DNA of 10,267 nt from CAVQBP01 sp964448105. GTDB taxonomy: Bacteria; Bacteroidota; Ignavibacteria; Ignavibacteriales; Ignavibacteriaceae. Both the position numbers and the translations under genes were made by a program. Under the pieces are notes generated by a model. That model did no database searches. It was not told where the DNA came from and saw nothing but the letters and a program-made list of their open reading frames with translations. The stretch spans positions 1-10,267 of the forward strand of contig CAYUVK010000142.1 in NCBI GenBank assembly GCA_964448105.1. The letters are read 5' to 3'. Below, in pieces: positions 1-6,260 of the stretch (positions are counted from its first letter, which is position 1; each line of letters begins with the position of its first letter).

Positions 1-5
1 TTTAC

Positions 6-47
6 TGACATTTCTATCGAGTCGTATCTATGACATTTCTATCGAGT
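6..47. repeat. Two 17-bp direct repeats at left edge (possible IS end)
   Basis: The sequence TGACATTTCTATCGAGT occurs at 6-22 and again, identical, at 31-47, so the period is 25 bp. Closely spaced repeats beginning with TGA are seen at the ends of IS21-like and some other insertion sequences, where the transposase binds several copies. No transposase is visible because the window begins here. The link to an IS is an inference from the pattern; the repeat itself is directly seen. Confidence 0.4.
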
Positions 48-160
48 TATTACACCAAAAAATTTAATTTGATATTACTAAAACAAATAACTAATATTAC
101 TCAATACTTTCCTATATCCTGAAAAATTTCCAATAAATAACTTTTAATCCGGAGGATTAG

Positions 161-592
161 ATGAACACAAAAAAATTCATCATTGCTTTTGTGGTAGTTT
201 TTGTTGTTCTCGAAATAACAAACTACATTATCTATATGGGGATTCTTGGTTCTGCATTTATGAACGATATGTACAAAAATGTTTTTCGTCCAGAAGAAGA
301 AATGAATAGTAAAATGTGGCTTATATGGTTAATGGATTTGATATGGTCATATTTTTTTGTTTTCTTCTTTATTAAAGGTTATGAGAATAAGGGTTGGATG
401 GAGGGATTACGGTTCGGAGCGTATATGGGTATCTTCTTCATGCTGGTTATTTCATTTCAATCTTATGTTATGTACCCATTCGAATTCGGATTTGCATTGC
501 AGATGTTTATTTACGGATTTATTCAGGCGTTAATATTAGGAATAATCACTTCGTTAATTTATAAACCGAAGGTGATACCACAAGCAGCATAA
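161..592 (+). CDS. Small four-helix integral membrane protein, function unknown
   Basis: I do not recognise a named family. The 143-residue product is almost entirely membrane segments: about residues 5-27, 53-72, 83-104 and 112-133. A charged loop (RPEEEMNSK) lies between helices 1 and 2, and a short GYENKGWMEGLRFG turn between helices 2 and 3. The helix 2-3 turn followed by a glycine-rich helix and a last helix ending in YKP recalls small uncharacterised inner-membrane proteins common in this lineage. The start is well supported: a GGAGG ribosome binding site at 151-155 sits five bases before the ATG. The gene stands alone, with an extended hairpin just downstream. No catalytic residues are evident, so no function is proposed. 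Confidence 0.8.
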   Translation: MNTKKFIIAFVVVFVVLEITNYIIYMGILGSAFMNDMYKNVFRPEEEMNSKMWLIWLMDLIWSYFFVFFFIKGYENKGWMEGLRFGAYMGIFFMLVISFQSYVMYPFEFGFALQMFIYGFIQALILGIITSLIYKPKVIPQAA

Positions 593-611
593 AAAATTAA
601 GAGAGGTTTAA

Positions 612-708
612 GGGCTGCCGAAAAAATAACGGTATAAAATATAGAGTAATTGTTTTAAGGCAATGACCTTATTTAAAAAGTTACACTATAGATTATATGC
701 GGCAGCCC
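612..708. repeat. Long imperfect hairpin with 9-bp perfect outer arms
   Basis: GGGCTGCCG at 612-620 is perfectly complementary to CGGCAGCCC at 700-708. Inside lies a second pair of arms, TATAGAGTAA (640-649) and TTACACTATA (681-690), with one mismatch, and at the centre AAGG/CCTT (657-660 and 667-670). The whole 97-nt stretch can therefore fold into one long interrupted stem. There is no run of T after it, so it is not a classic terminator. It could be a structured 3' end of the upstream mRNA or a small MITE-like insertion. Confidence 0.5.
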
Positions 709-860
709 GCTAAATAATGCTATCGGTTAGATGATCATAAGAAAGGGAATATTTTTCTAGGACAGATTCAACGATTCTTTTTTGTATCTATTAATTTCCT
801 AAAATGACGTTTATAACTGAATATTATTATCGAGAAAATTTCCTGGAAAAAGAAATATCT

Positions 861-1166
861 TCAAGCAATATTAAATATTTCAGCCAACTTAACCTGATAT
901 AACACTTTCATTATATGGTCATTAACACCCTGAAGATTGAACTTAATATTTTTTTTCGTACAGGTTGTATAAGCGTGGACCAAAAGACCGATTCCCAAGC
1001 TTGATATGAATTGTACTTTGGATAAATCAACTGAAATGTTTTTACTCACTCTGTTAATTGATTCCTGAATAAGGTCATTAAATGCAGCAGCCTGGATGCC
1101 AATCCATTCTTTTTGATCTACAATTATTATAGATCCATCTTTATTATATTCGGCTTGAATTCCCAT
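861..1166 (-). CDS. STAS-domain protein, anti-sigma factor antagonist-like
   Basis: The 101-residue product is a single STAS domain, the fold of SpoIIAA/RsbV-type anti-anti-sigma factors. These bind an anti-sigma kinase and are switched off when it phosphorylates a conserved serine. The key segment is VDLSKVQFISSLGIGLLVHAY at about residues 46-66; Ser56 is the likely phosphoacceptor by comparison with the D/I-S-S-x-G motif of the family. Length is normal for a stand-alone STAS protein and no fused domain is present. A strong site (GGAGGG, about nine bases upstream) supports the ATG. The partner kinase and sigma factor are not nearby: the adjacent gene on this strand is an OmpA-family protein 127 bp upstream, possibly co-transcribed. 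An alternative role in a stressosome or lipid-asymmetry (MlaB-like) system cannot be excluded. Confidence 0.88.
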   Translation of the reverse strand: MGIQAEYNKDGSIIIVDQKEWIGIQAAAFNDLIQESINRVSKNISVDLSKVQFISSLGIGLLVHAYTTCTKKNIKFNLQGVNDHIMKVLYQVKLAEIFNIA

Positions 1167-1293
1167 AAATTATGCCCTCCTTAATTTTAAATGCTGGTTT
1201 TAAATCGACCATCTTATTTTAGAATTACTCCCAGACCATAATTTATTTTCTTCAATTTTATTTTAATGGAATTCTTATCTTCCAAGTATTTGT

Positions 1294-2550
1294 TCAAATT
1301 TTTATGAATTCAACCCGTCTATTATTTGCCTTTCCCTCCGGTGTTGCGTTACTGTCAACAGGTTTGCTATCACCCCATCCCTTGGTTTCCAACCTTGAAG
1401 TATTGATTCCAGACTGAACGAGTAAATTTTTAACTGCCTCTGCTCGTTCCTCGGATAATTTTTGATTATAAGATTTATCTCCATCATTATCCGTATGGCC
1501 TTCAATACTGAATTTCAAATCCTGATGTTCTTCCATCAATTTTACGATCTCATTTATTGTTCCCATAGATTCAGGGGTTATATCGGCTTTGTTTACTTCA
1601 AACAAAATTCCTCTCGTAACAAATTTGCCGTCGGCTAAAATCCTATCATACAACTTTTTGCCGCCTTCGTTAACATTGATATTTTTTATAGAACTCATTT
1701 TTATATATCCTTTATCGAAATTTGCACCGATAGAGAACATCTCCGGTTTATACCCTAGGTTAGGGATATTTAAAATTCGTTCTTGATCCATGTATAATTT
1801 TAAAGATCTCTTATTAAATGAAATTGCGATATGTTTCCATTTACCCTGCCAGTTTTGCTGTTCTTGGGAAAATGTACTAGTCTTTCCGCCGAAATCTCCC
1901 ATTTTCACCTCGTTCCAAGCAATCGTAATGGGGTATATAGTCTTTCCATCTTTAGTTGATGAAAGCCCGTTCGTACCTTCAAAAAATCTTACTGAATAAT
2001 GATCCATGCTGCTAATAGCTTGCTTTTCAAAATAGACGTCAAACTCAATTGTAAAGACATCCGGCAAAAAATTCTTTTCTTTTATTAATGGAACAATGAT
2101 CGTATTATCATTTATAAAATGTATAATATTATCATCTCCTAATCTGGCATTTTCAGCGCTTCCGCTTAACAAATCCCACCTGGAAGGGAATTCCCCGCTT
2201 TCCTCACCTGCAAGATTATCATCAAAAATTACTTGGTCACCGGCAACAAAATCATATTTAGAATATAATTCTAATTCTTTCTGTGATTCTGATTCACTTG
2301 CATTATTATTGTCAGTAACGGCAACATTGGTTGTCTCGGATTTTTTATCCCCTGCGTTCGTTACCTTGTCGTCTTTTTTACCGTTGTTTTTAACGGACTC
2401 AATTCCTTTATTGATAGCGGTATCGGTTTCATCCTCGGCCTTCTTTTCGATCTTCTTTTCAACCTGCTTCAGGATATCGAATTGAGCAAAAGTATAGTAT
2501 GAAGATGATAAAACGAAAAAAGCTGTTAACAACATTACAAGCGTTTTCAT
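1294..2550 (-). CDS. Secreted OmpA-family protein with lectin-like middle domain
   Basis: The product is about 418 residues. It starts with a signal peptide (MKTLVMLLTAFFVLSSSYYTFAQ), followed by a charged, Asn/Lys/Glu-rich linker to about residue 95. A middle region begins YSKYDFVAGDQVIFDDN and contains FTIEFDVYF and WKHIAISFNKRSLKLYMD strands typical of concanavalin A/LamG-like sandwiches. The last 110 residues form an OmpA peptidoglycan-binding domain with ILFEVNKADITPES, EGHTDNDG and NQKLSEERAEAV, which hold the residues that bind diaminopimelate. It is probably a periplasmic or outer-membrane protein tethered to the cell wall. The open frame extends four codons to a TTG at 2562, but the ATG at 2550, preceded by GAGGAC at 2555-2560, is the better start and gives a cleaner signal peptide. 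The ligand of the middle domain is unknown. Confidence 0.88.
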   Translation of the reverse strand: MKTLVMLLTAFFVLSSSYYTFAQFDILKQVEKKIEKKAEDETDTAINKGIESVKNNGKKDDKVTNAGDKKSETTNVAVTDNNNASESESQKELELYSKYDFVAGDQVIFDDNLAGEESGEFPSRWDLLSGSAENARLGDDNIIHFINDNTIIVPLIKEKNFLPDVFTIEFDVYFEKQAISSMDHYSVRFFEGTNGLSSTKDGKTIYPITIAWNEVKMGDFGGKTSTFSQEQQNWQGKWKHIAISFNKRSLKLYMDQERILNIPNLGYKPEMFSIGANFDKGYIKMSSIKNINVNEGGKKLYDRILADGKFVTRGILFEVNKADITPESMGTINEIVKLMEEHQDLKFSIEGHTDNDGDKSYNQKLSEERAEAVKNLLVQSGINTSRLETKGWGDSKPVDSNATPEGKANNRRVEFIKI

Positions 2551-2562
2551 TGCAGTCCTCAA

Positions 2563-2943
2563 TTATTTAAGTTGATAATTCATTACTTCACTTTTTCTTT
2601 GTCTAGACAATTAATTGGCATACTAACAAAGCTTTAGTTTTATAATAAGATCAAAGTATTGAGAGAATCACTTTCAAAATTATTACAAGTGCACAAAGTA
2701 GAATTCAAGTATTTAGAAGAGCTTTATAGATAGAGGCAGAGATGAAAAAAATGGTAGACTATATTATTCTATCTATCTTCTTAACTAAGAATATGAGGAC
2801 CTCTTAATTTAAGATATGAGAACTTAATCGTAAAAAAAATAAAGAGCAAGAGATAATTTTGTTATTAAAGCTTCAATGTATCTTAGAGCATATTTTTGTT
2901 CAGCTATTCATCTAACAATCCCTCACATGGAAATACAGTAAAG
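2563..2943. other. Gap without a convincing gene
   Basis: This AT-rich stretch lies between the leftward OmpA-family gene and a rightward terminator. The only small reading frame with a start signal is at 2742-2807 (+), 21 codons beginning MKKMVDYIILSIFLTK, preceded by GAGG at 2733-2736. It resembles the beginning of a signal peptide and then stops, so it may be a leader peptide, a decayed gene start or chance. Nothing else here is supported. Confidence 0.4.
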
Positions 2944-2973
2944 GGCAGTCCTTCAAAGTGACTGCCTTTTTTA
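2944..2973 (+). terminator. Rho-independent terminator, rightward
   Basis: GGCAGTC (2944-2950) pairs with GACTGCC (2960-2966) around a nine-base loop, followed directly by a T-rich tract (TTTTTTATTTT). It would end a rightward transcript, yet no rightward gene lies upstream within 2.3 kb except the tiny 21-codon frame at 2742. The transcript it serves is therefore unidentified. Confidence 0.7.
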
Positions 2974-3071
2974 TTTTACTTTCCTAAATTTTCATATTTT
3001 TAGTACTACAAAAAATTTTATTGTATATTAAAACATAAAACTGAGACTATTGGCAAATATAGAGGGTGAGT

Positions 3072-3428
3072 ATGAAAACTAAAATTTTATTATCAGCAGC
3101 ACTATTTATTTTACTCATCTCAACCAACTTCGCCCAGGAAAAAATTTCTGCTAAAGATGCTGTAGATTATATTGGGAAAACAGTAACTGTTGTCGATACT
3201 GTTAGCGATGTTTACGTATCAAAATCCGGAATTTACTTTTTGAATATGGGAGATCAATTTTCGAATAATGCTTTTACAGCGGTAATATATAAAAGCGATA
3301 TCTCGAAGTTTCATGATATTGAAAGTATGGAAGGAAAGGTGGTTGAGGTGACCGGGAAGGTTAAGTTTTACCATGGGAAGCCGGAGATTGTGGTGGAGGA
3401 GAGGGAGCAAATAAAGCTTGGAAATTAG
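3072..3428 (+). CDS. Secreted small protein, OB-fold-like
   Basis: The 118-residue product has a signal peptide (MKTKILLSAALFILLISTNFAQ) followed by about 96 residues rich in beta strands: DYIGKTVTVVDTVSDVY, GIYFLNMGD, FTAVIYKSDI, KVVEVTGKVKFYHGKPEIVVEE. The order of strands, with VEVTGKV then GKPEIVV, matches bacterial secreted OB-fold domains such as those that accompany nucleases or stand alone in this group. It probably acts in the periplasm or is exported; no catalytic residues are seen. The frame opens with a GTG at 3066, but that codon overlaps the GAGGG ribosome binding site (3062-3066). The ATG at 3072 has correct spacing, so I use it. The 3' end is noticeably richer in G than the rest of the gene. 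Confidence 0.75.
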   Translation: MKTKILLSAALFILLISTNFAQEKISAKDAVDYIGKTVTVVDTVSDVYVSKSGIYFLNMGDQFSNNAFTAVIYKSDISKFHDIESMEGKVVEVTGKVKFYHGKPEIVVEEREQIKLGN

Positions 3429-3547
3429 AAATTAACAAATTTTTCTTGCCTATTTGTAGTAAAAAGGCTTAATTTGTAATAAGCATAAAAATTGTGGAGG
3501 ATGAAAAACATTACTATTTGCCTTCATTCAGATAAAGAGAGGGTATT

Positions 3548-4867
3548 ATGCTTGAAAAACCCGACTTGCTTTCTTTTACACCTGCTGACTTTATTGACTT
3601 CCTAAAACAAGAGAATATCCGCAAATTTTATTTCGTCTATGATGATGTGAAAAAAAGTCTCATCACTTCCCATACCAAATTACAATCCATTGCAGATTAT
3701 TTTATTAGAGATAAAAGAGATTTCATGAAGCATGAAGGATGGTTCTGTAAAGTTTCTGAATATTATGATATGCTTCTTGGTGCTTTTGTTCATAGAACAA
3801 ACAGAGGACAGGCTGCAGGCGGTGTGAGATACTGGGATTATGATTCCGTTGAATCTTATTTCAGGGACGGATTAAGACTTAGTGCTGGAATGACTTTTAA
3901 GAATGCTCTTGCCGGTTTATGGTGGGGTGGTGGAAAAGGAGTTATAGCTCACAATCCGAAAGTTGATAGGATGAACCCGGAAGTCAGAGAAAGAATCTAT
4001 AAGGAATATGGTTCTTTTATCTCCACATTGAACGGATGTTATGTAACTGCAGAAGATGTTGGAACAAGTGTTGAGGATATGGTACATGTTTTTTCGGGAA
4101 CCAGGTTCACTACCTGTATTCCCCAGGAGTTTGGTGGTAGCGGAAATCCTTCAATTCCTACTGCAAGAGGAGTAATTTCCGGAATGGAAGCAGCTTTAGA
4201 ATTTTTAGGGTCAGGAACTCTTGAAGGGAAAACAGTTGCACTTCAGGGACTAGGACACGTTGGGGAGCCTTTAGCCCGGTTTCTATTTGATAAAAATGTC
4301 AAAAAAGTAGTTGCTGCAGATATAAATACTGTTCATATTAGTTCAGCAAAGAAAAAATTTGCTGACAGGAATTTTGAATGTAAACTAATTGACAAGAATG
4401 ATCTTAGCATCTTTAGTGAAGATTGTGATATCTTTTCACCAAATGCAACCGGTGCTATACTGAATCCACAAACAATCCCAATGCTAAAAGCTAAAATAGT
4501 ATGTGGAGCAGCTAATAATCAGCTTGAAGATATGCAAAGAGATGGAAAGACTTTACACGGTAAAGGAATTTATTATATGCCGGATTTCCTGACAAACAGA
4601 ATGGGAATTGTAACTTGTGCAAATGAACAATATGGGTATATCAATAATGATCCAATGATTGAAAATCATTTTAGCAGAAATTGGGAACATTCGATATTTA
4701 ACAGGTCAGTGCAGATTTTGAACGAATCTAAAGAAAAAAATATTCCGACTTCAGATATTGCTCTGAAGTTGGCAGACATACTCTCCCGGAAAAATCATCC
4801 GATATTTGGACATAGGGGAAAGCAAATTATCAAATCGTTGGTTGAAAATGAGTGGCATTTAATATAA
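3548..4867 (+). CDS. Glu/Leu/Phe/Val dehydrogenase family protein
   Basis: This 439-residue enzyme should carry out NAD(P)-dependent oxidative deamination of an amino acid, or the reverse, in the cytoplasm. The substrate domain shows GGVRYWDYDSVESYF (91-105), the substrate-binding lysine in GMTFKNAL (Lys118), the catalytic lysine in GGGKGVI (Lys130) and the catalytic aspartate in TAEDVGTSVEDM (Asp170). The Rossmann domain has LQGLGHVGEPLA (GxGxxG at 234-239), with Asp258 at the end of the next strand, which usually favours NAD. TAEDVGTSVEDM, ATGAILNP and CGAANNQL resemble leucine/valine dehydrogenases more than glutamate dehydrogenases. The chain is nevertheless longer than typical leucine dehydrogenases (about 365 residues), with an extra N-terminal segment of about 30 residues and a longer C-terminus. 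GAGAGGG just upstream supports the ATG. The substrate cannot be decided from sequence alone. Confidence 0.93.
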   Translation: MLEKPDLLSFTPADFIDFLKQENIRKFYFVYDDVKKSLITSHTKLQSIADYFIRDKRDFMKHEGWFCKVSEYYDMLLGAFVHRTNRGQAAGGVRYWDYDSVESYFRDGLRLSAGMTFKNALAGLWWGGGKGVIAHNPKVDRMNPEVRERIYKEYGSFISTLNGCYVTAEDVGTSVEDMVHVFSGTRFTTCIPQEFGGSGNPSIPTARGVISGMEAALEFLGSGTLEGKTVALQGLGHVGEPLARFLFDKNVKKVVAADINTVHISSAKKKFADRNFECKLIDKNDLSIFSEDCDIFSPNATGAILNPQTIPMLKAKIVCGAANNQLEDMQRDGKTLHGKGIYYMPDFLTNRMGIVTCANEQYGYINNDPMIENHFSRNWEHSIFNRSVQILNESKEKNIPTSDIALKLADILSRKNHPIFGHRGKQIIKSLVENEWHLI

Positions 4868-4897
4868 GTAAAATAATAATCACATGTTAAAAGGGTC

Positions 4898-5002
4898 GGG
4901 TATTGTTATGTAGGTCAATCCACTACACAACAAATTACCCCTAGATATAAATTTAGATGATAATAAATGATGTGTTTGAACCCTGGTGTGTATTGTTGTG
5001 TA
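4898..5002. repeat. Hairpin plus repeated arm downstream of the dehydrogenase
   Basis: GGGTA-TTGTTATGTAG (4898-4913) pairs with CTACACAACAA-AT-TACCC (4923-4940), giving a stem of about 15 pairs with one A-C mismatch and a two-base bulge around a nine-base loop. The arm TTGTTGTGTA recurs at 4993-5002, perfectly complementary to TACACAACAA at 4924-4933, so two alternative foldings are possible. No T-run follows, so it is not a classic terminator. It may protect the 3' end of the dehydrogenase mRNA. Confidence 0.5.
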
Positions 5003-5065
5003 TGTAATTAACCGAACTATGCAACCAAATGCTTTTAAGCTTACCTCTTGATTGTTTTCATATTT

Positions 5066-5364
5066 TTAGATAACTACTTTCCTTTTCATTTTATTATTAA
5101 CAATATATTCTATCGCTTCCTGTTCAATCTCCTCCATAGTTTTTACTCTTTTACGCTGAATCCATTTATCCAAATCCTCTTTATGAAAATAAACTCTCTT
5201 CCCACTTGGCTTATAAAATGGAATCTTCATGGTGTGTGTCATTTTATATATATGACTTCTTGAAAGCTGCAGGTAATCGGCAGCTTCATCCAATGATAAA
5301 AATGTTTTATTGACCTCAATAATGATTCTATACTATCTAGTCGTTTTAAAATTTCTTCAAGCAT
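5066..5364 (-). pseudogene. Frameshifted excisionase-type HTH protein
   Basis: The body of the gene encodes KTFLSLDEAADYLQLSRSHI then YKMTHTMKIPFYKPSGKRVYF and a tail, the HTH_17/excisionase (MerR-like) fold: a helix-turn-helix followed by a wing with YKPSGKRVYFHKEDLDKWI. This frame has no ATG and meets a TAG upstream. A different frame begins at an ATG (5364) with a good GGAG site and reads MLEEILKRLDSIESLLRS, the N-terminal helix normally found in this family. The two frames join if one base is restored in the AAAA run at about 5309-5313. The gene is thus either broken, decoded by frameshifting, or carries a sequencing error. Such proteins control excision or transcription of mobile elements. 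Its position beside the tRNA suggests a remnant of an older insertion. Confidence 0.75.
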
Positions 5365-5416
5365 TTTAACTCCTTTCGTAAAAAATATTTAATGGGAATC
5401 TGATAGAAATGATTTG

Positions 5417-5490
5417 TGGGCTCTATAGGATTTGAACCTATGATCTTCCGCATGTGAAACGGACGCTCTAACCAGCTGAGCTAAGAGCCC
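5417..5490 (-). tRNA. tRNA-Val, anticodon CAC
   Basis: The leftward strand folds into a complete cloverleaf. Acceptor stem GGGCTCT/AGAGCCC; D arm GCTC-AGCTGGTTA-GAGC; anticodon stem TCCGT/GCGGA with loop TTCACAT, so the anticodon is CAC (5454-5456) and reads GUG valine; variable loop AGATC; T arm ATAGG-TTCAAAT-CCTAT; discriminator A. All stems pair, with one G-T pair closing the anticodon loop. CCA is not encoded. The 3' end points left, toward the broken excisionase gene. Confidence 0.94.
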
Positions 5491-5497
5491 TCAGCAA

Positions 5498-5526
5498 AAT
5501 ATAATTCCAAAATTAAAAATAAACAA
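5498..5526 (-). promoter_or_regulatory. Probable promoter of tRNA-Val
   Basis: Read leftward, TTGTTT (5521-5526) and TATATT (5498-5503) are separated by 17 bases and end seven bases before the tRNA 5' end. The -10 region continues as TATATTTTG, close to the Bacteroidetes TAnnTTTG element. Confidence 0.5.
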
Positions 5527-5583
5527 TTTATAAAATTGAAATTTTAATATGACTAAAAATTATAATATGAGTATGAAATATCA

Positions 5584-5614
5584 TTTGACATTCGAATAAG
5601 ATTTTCTATATTTG
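5584..5614 (+). promoter_or_regulatory. Strong promoter, Bacteroidetes-type and sigma70-type at once
   Basis: TTTG at 5584-5587 and TATATTTG at 5607-5614 are 19 bases apart, an exact match to the Bacteroidetes pattern TTTG-N19-21-TAnnTTTG. The same bases also give TTGACA (5585-5590), 16 bases, TATATT. Transcription would begin near 5619-5621, going right, with no coding frame downstream before the terminator at 5686. Confidence 0.6.
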
Positions 5615-5618
5615 AGAC

Positions 5619-5721
5619 CCTTCAATTGACATTCCTTTTTTGCCGAAGAAAGGGATATTAATTAGAAGACTACTTTGAACAAGAGTACCCGCTTTTTGCT
5701 TTGTGAAGCGGGTATTTTTTT
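5619..5721 (+). ncRNA. Candidate small RNA of about 100 nt
   Basis: A near-consensus promoter and a strong terminator frame this stretch with no reading frame between them. The predicted RNA contains an internal stem (CCTTT at 5634-5638 with AAAGG at 5649-5653), a single-stranded AT-rich stretch (GATATTAATTAGAAGACTAC) and then the terminator hairpin. It lies opposite to and just upstream of tRNA-Val. I do not recognise it as 6S, SRP or another known RNA family. The existence of the transcript is inferred from the flanking signals only. Confidence 0.4.
5686..5721 (+). terminator. Strong Rho-independent terminator
   Basis: TACCCGCTT (5686-5694) pairs perfectly with AAGCGGGTA (5706-5714) around an eleven-base loop and is followed by seven T. 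It is among the clearest terminators in the window and closes the candidate small RNA. Confidence 0.8.
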
Positions 5722-5833
5722 GCTACCATAGATACCTCATCATGAAATTTAGCCGGCCCGGCGCATTAACTTTTTTAATTTCCTCTCAATTTTTTTTGTG
5801 TTCTGATTTTTTTGATTTCCTGAACTTATCAAG

Positions 5834-5842
5834 TTATCCACA
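5834..5842 (+). promoter_or_regulatory. DnaA box
   Basis: TTATCCACA matches the consensus TTATNCACA at every position. A single 9-mer can occur by chance, but its place next to phased palindromes and AT-rich inverted repeats supports a role in replication. Confidence 0.5.
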
Positions 5843-5893
5843 TTTCCACATTACTTTCCTAATCTCTTTCTCTCTCTATCTCTCTCTATGTAT

Positions 5894-5956
5894 AAAAGTT
5901 CGCCCGAACTTTTAAAAAGTTCGCCCAAACTTTCGCAGAGTTCGGCCGAACTCCGA
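5894..5956. repeat. Three palindromic repeats phased at exactly 21 bp
   Basis: AAAAGTTCGCCCGAACTTTT (5894-5913), AAAGTTCGCCCAAACTTT (5916-5933) and GAGTTCGGCCGAACTC (5938-5953) share the core AGTTCG-N2-CGAACT. Their centres lie at 5903.5, 5924.5 and 5945.5, exactly two helical turns apart, so bound dimers would sit on one face of the DNA. The third is a perfect 16-bp palindrome. Neighbouring arms can also pair: CGAACTTTTAAAAAGTTCG (5905-5923) is itself palindromic around its central base. This looks like an iteron or operator array for a dimeric protein. Confidence 0.8.
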
Positions 5957-6166
5957 TTTTTGAACGAAATTTGTATAGTAAAGTATACAATTTTTAACAT
6001 TTATTAGGTTATCATTTGTTGATAAGTCTGGCGAAATTAATTAAGGAAGGTTTTTTGGGGATTAATGCTGGTGTAAATGAAAACTAATTTTTTTTTCACA
6101 AAAAAGCATACTTATTCATTTACAATTTTATCTAAAGTTAATAAAACTGCATACCTCTCCAATAAA

Positions 6167-6182
6167 GGCTGTCAAAACAGCC
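6167..6182 (-). terminator. Short perfect hairpin, possible second terminator
   Basis: GGCTGT and ACAGCC pair perfectly around a four-base loop. Read leftward it is followed by TTTATT, a weak T-run. It lies 30 bases beyond the main operon terminator and may be a backup terminator or part of the origin region. Confidence 0.4.
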
Positions 6183-6211
6183 ATAGTTTGAAAAGTACAT
6201 ATTTAATACAC

Positions 6212-6247
6212 AAAAAAAAATTCCCGGTCCTTCGACGCAATCCGGGA
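6212..6247 (-). terminator. Rho-independent terminator of the leftward operon
   Basis: Read leftward, TCCCGG (6242-6247) pairs with CCGGGA (6222-6227), then two bases later a run of nine T (6212-6220). It sits 14 bp past the stop of the last leftward gene and closes the operon that begins at 8768. Confidence 0.75.
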
Positions 6248-6260
6248 TTGAAAGAAAGAA

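Larger units (their letters stand above)
5730..6210. other. Non-coding origin-like region
   Basis: No gene is visible here. In order it holds: a GC-rich palindrome GCCGGCCCGGC (5752-5762) in otherwise AT-rich DNA; a perfect DnaA box (5834-5842) with a weaker one beside it (ATTTCCACA, 5842-5850); a CT-rich tract with TCTCTCTAT repeats (5863-5889); three phased palindromes (5894-5953); an inverted repeat TTGTATA/TATACAA (5971-5977, 5984-5990); TTATCA/TGATAA (6009-6014, 6020-6025), the latter within TGTTGATAA, one mismatch from a DnaA box; and a hairpin at 6167-6182. Clustered DnaA boxes, iteron-like repeats and AT-rich DNA next to a replication gene suggest a replication origin. A partition site or a complex operator is the alternative. 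Confidence 0.5.

Noticed and set aside
1302..2485. Frames on either strand inside the OmpA-family gene
   Set aside because: They are shadows of a gene with signal peptide and OmpA motifs and show no family features of their own.
3440..3500. GCCT/AGGC stem as terminator of the OB-fold gene
   Set aside because: Only four pairs with a 13-base loop and no T-run.
4976..4990. TTTGAACC as a partial tRNA 3' end (attachment-site duplicate of tRNA-Val)
   Set aside because: Only eight bases match the T loop; the flanks do not form a T stem and do not resemble the acceptor stem.
5417..5490. tRNA-Val as the attachment site of the element on its right
   Set aside because: The tRNA 3' end points left, away from the element, and no copy of its 3' half is found near the integrase.
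5894..5953. LexA/SOS box reading of the palindromes
   Set aside because: Gram-positive boxes are CGAAC-N4-GTTCG. Here the order is GTTCG-N2-CGAAC, and CGAAC to GTTCG across two repeats is nine bases apart. The element repressor also lacks a LexA-type protease domain.
5894..5956. CRISPR array
   Set aside because: The repeats are palindromic cores without unique spacers, only three units exist, and no cas genes are present.
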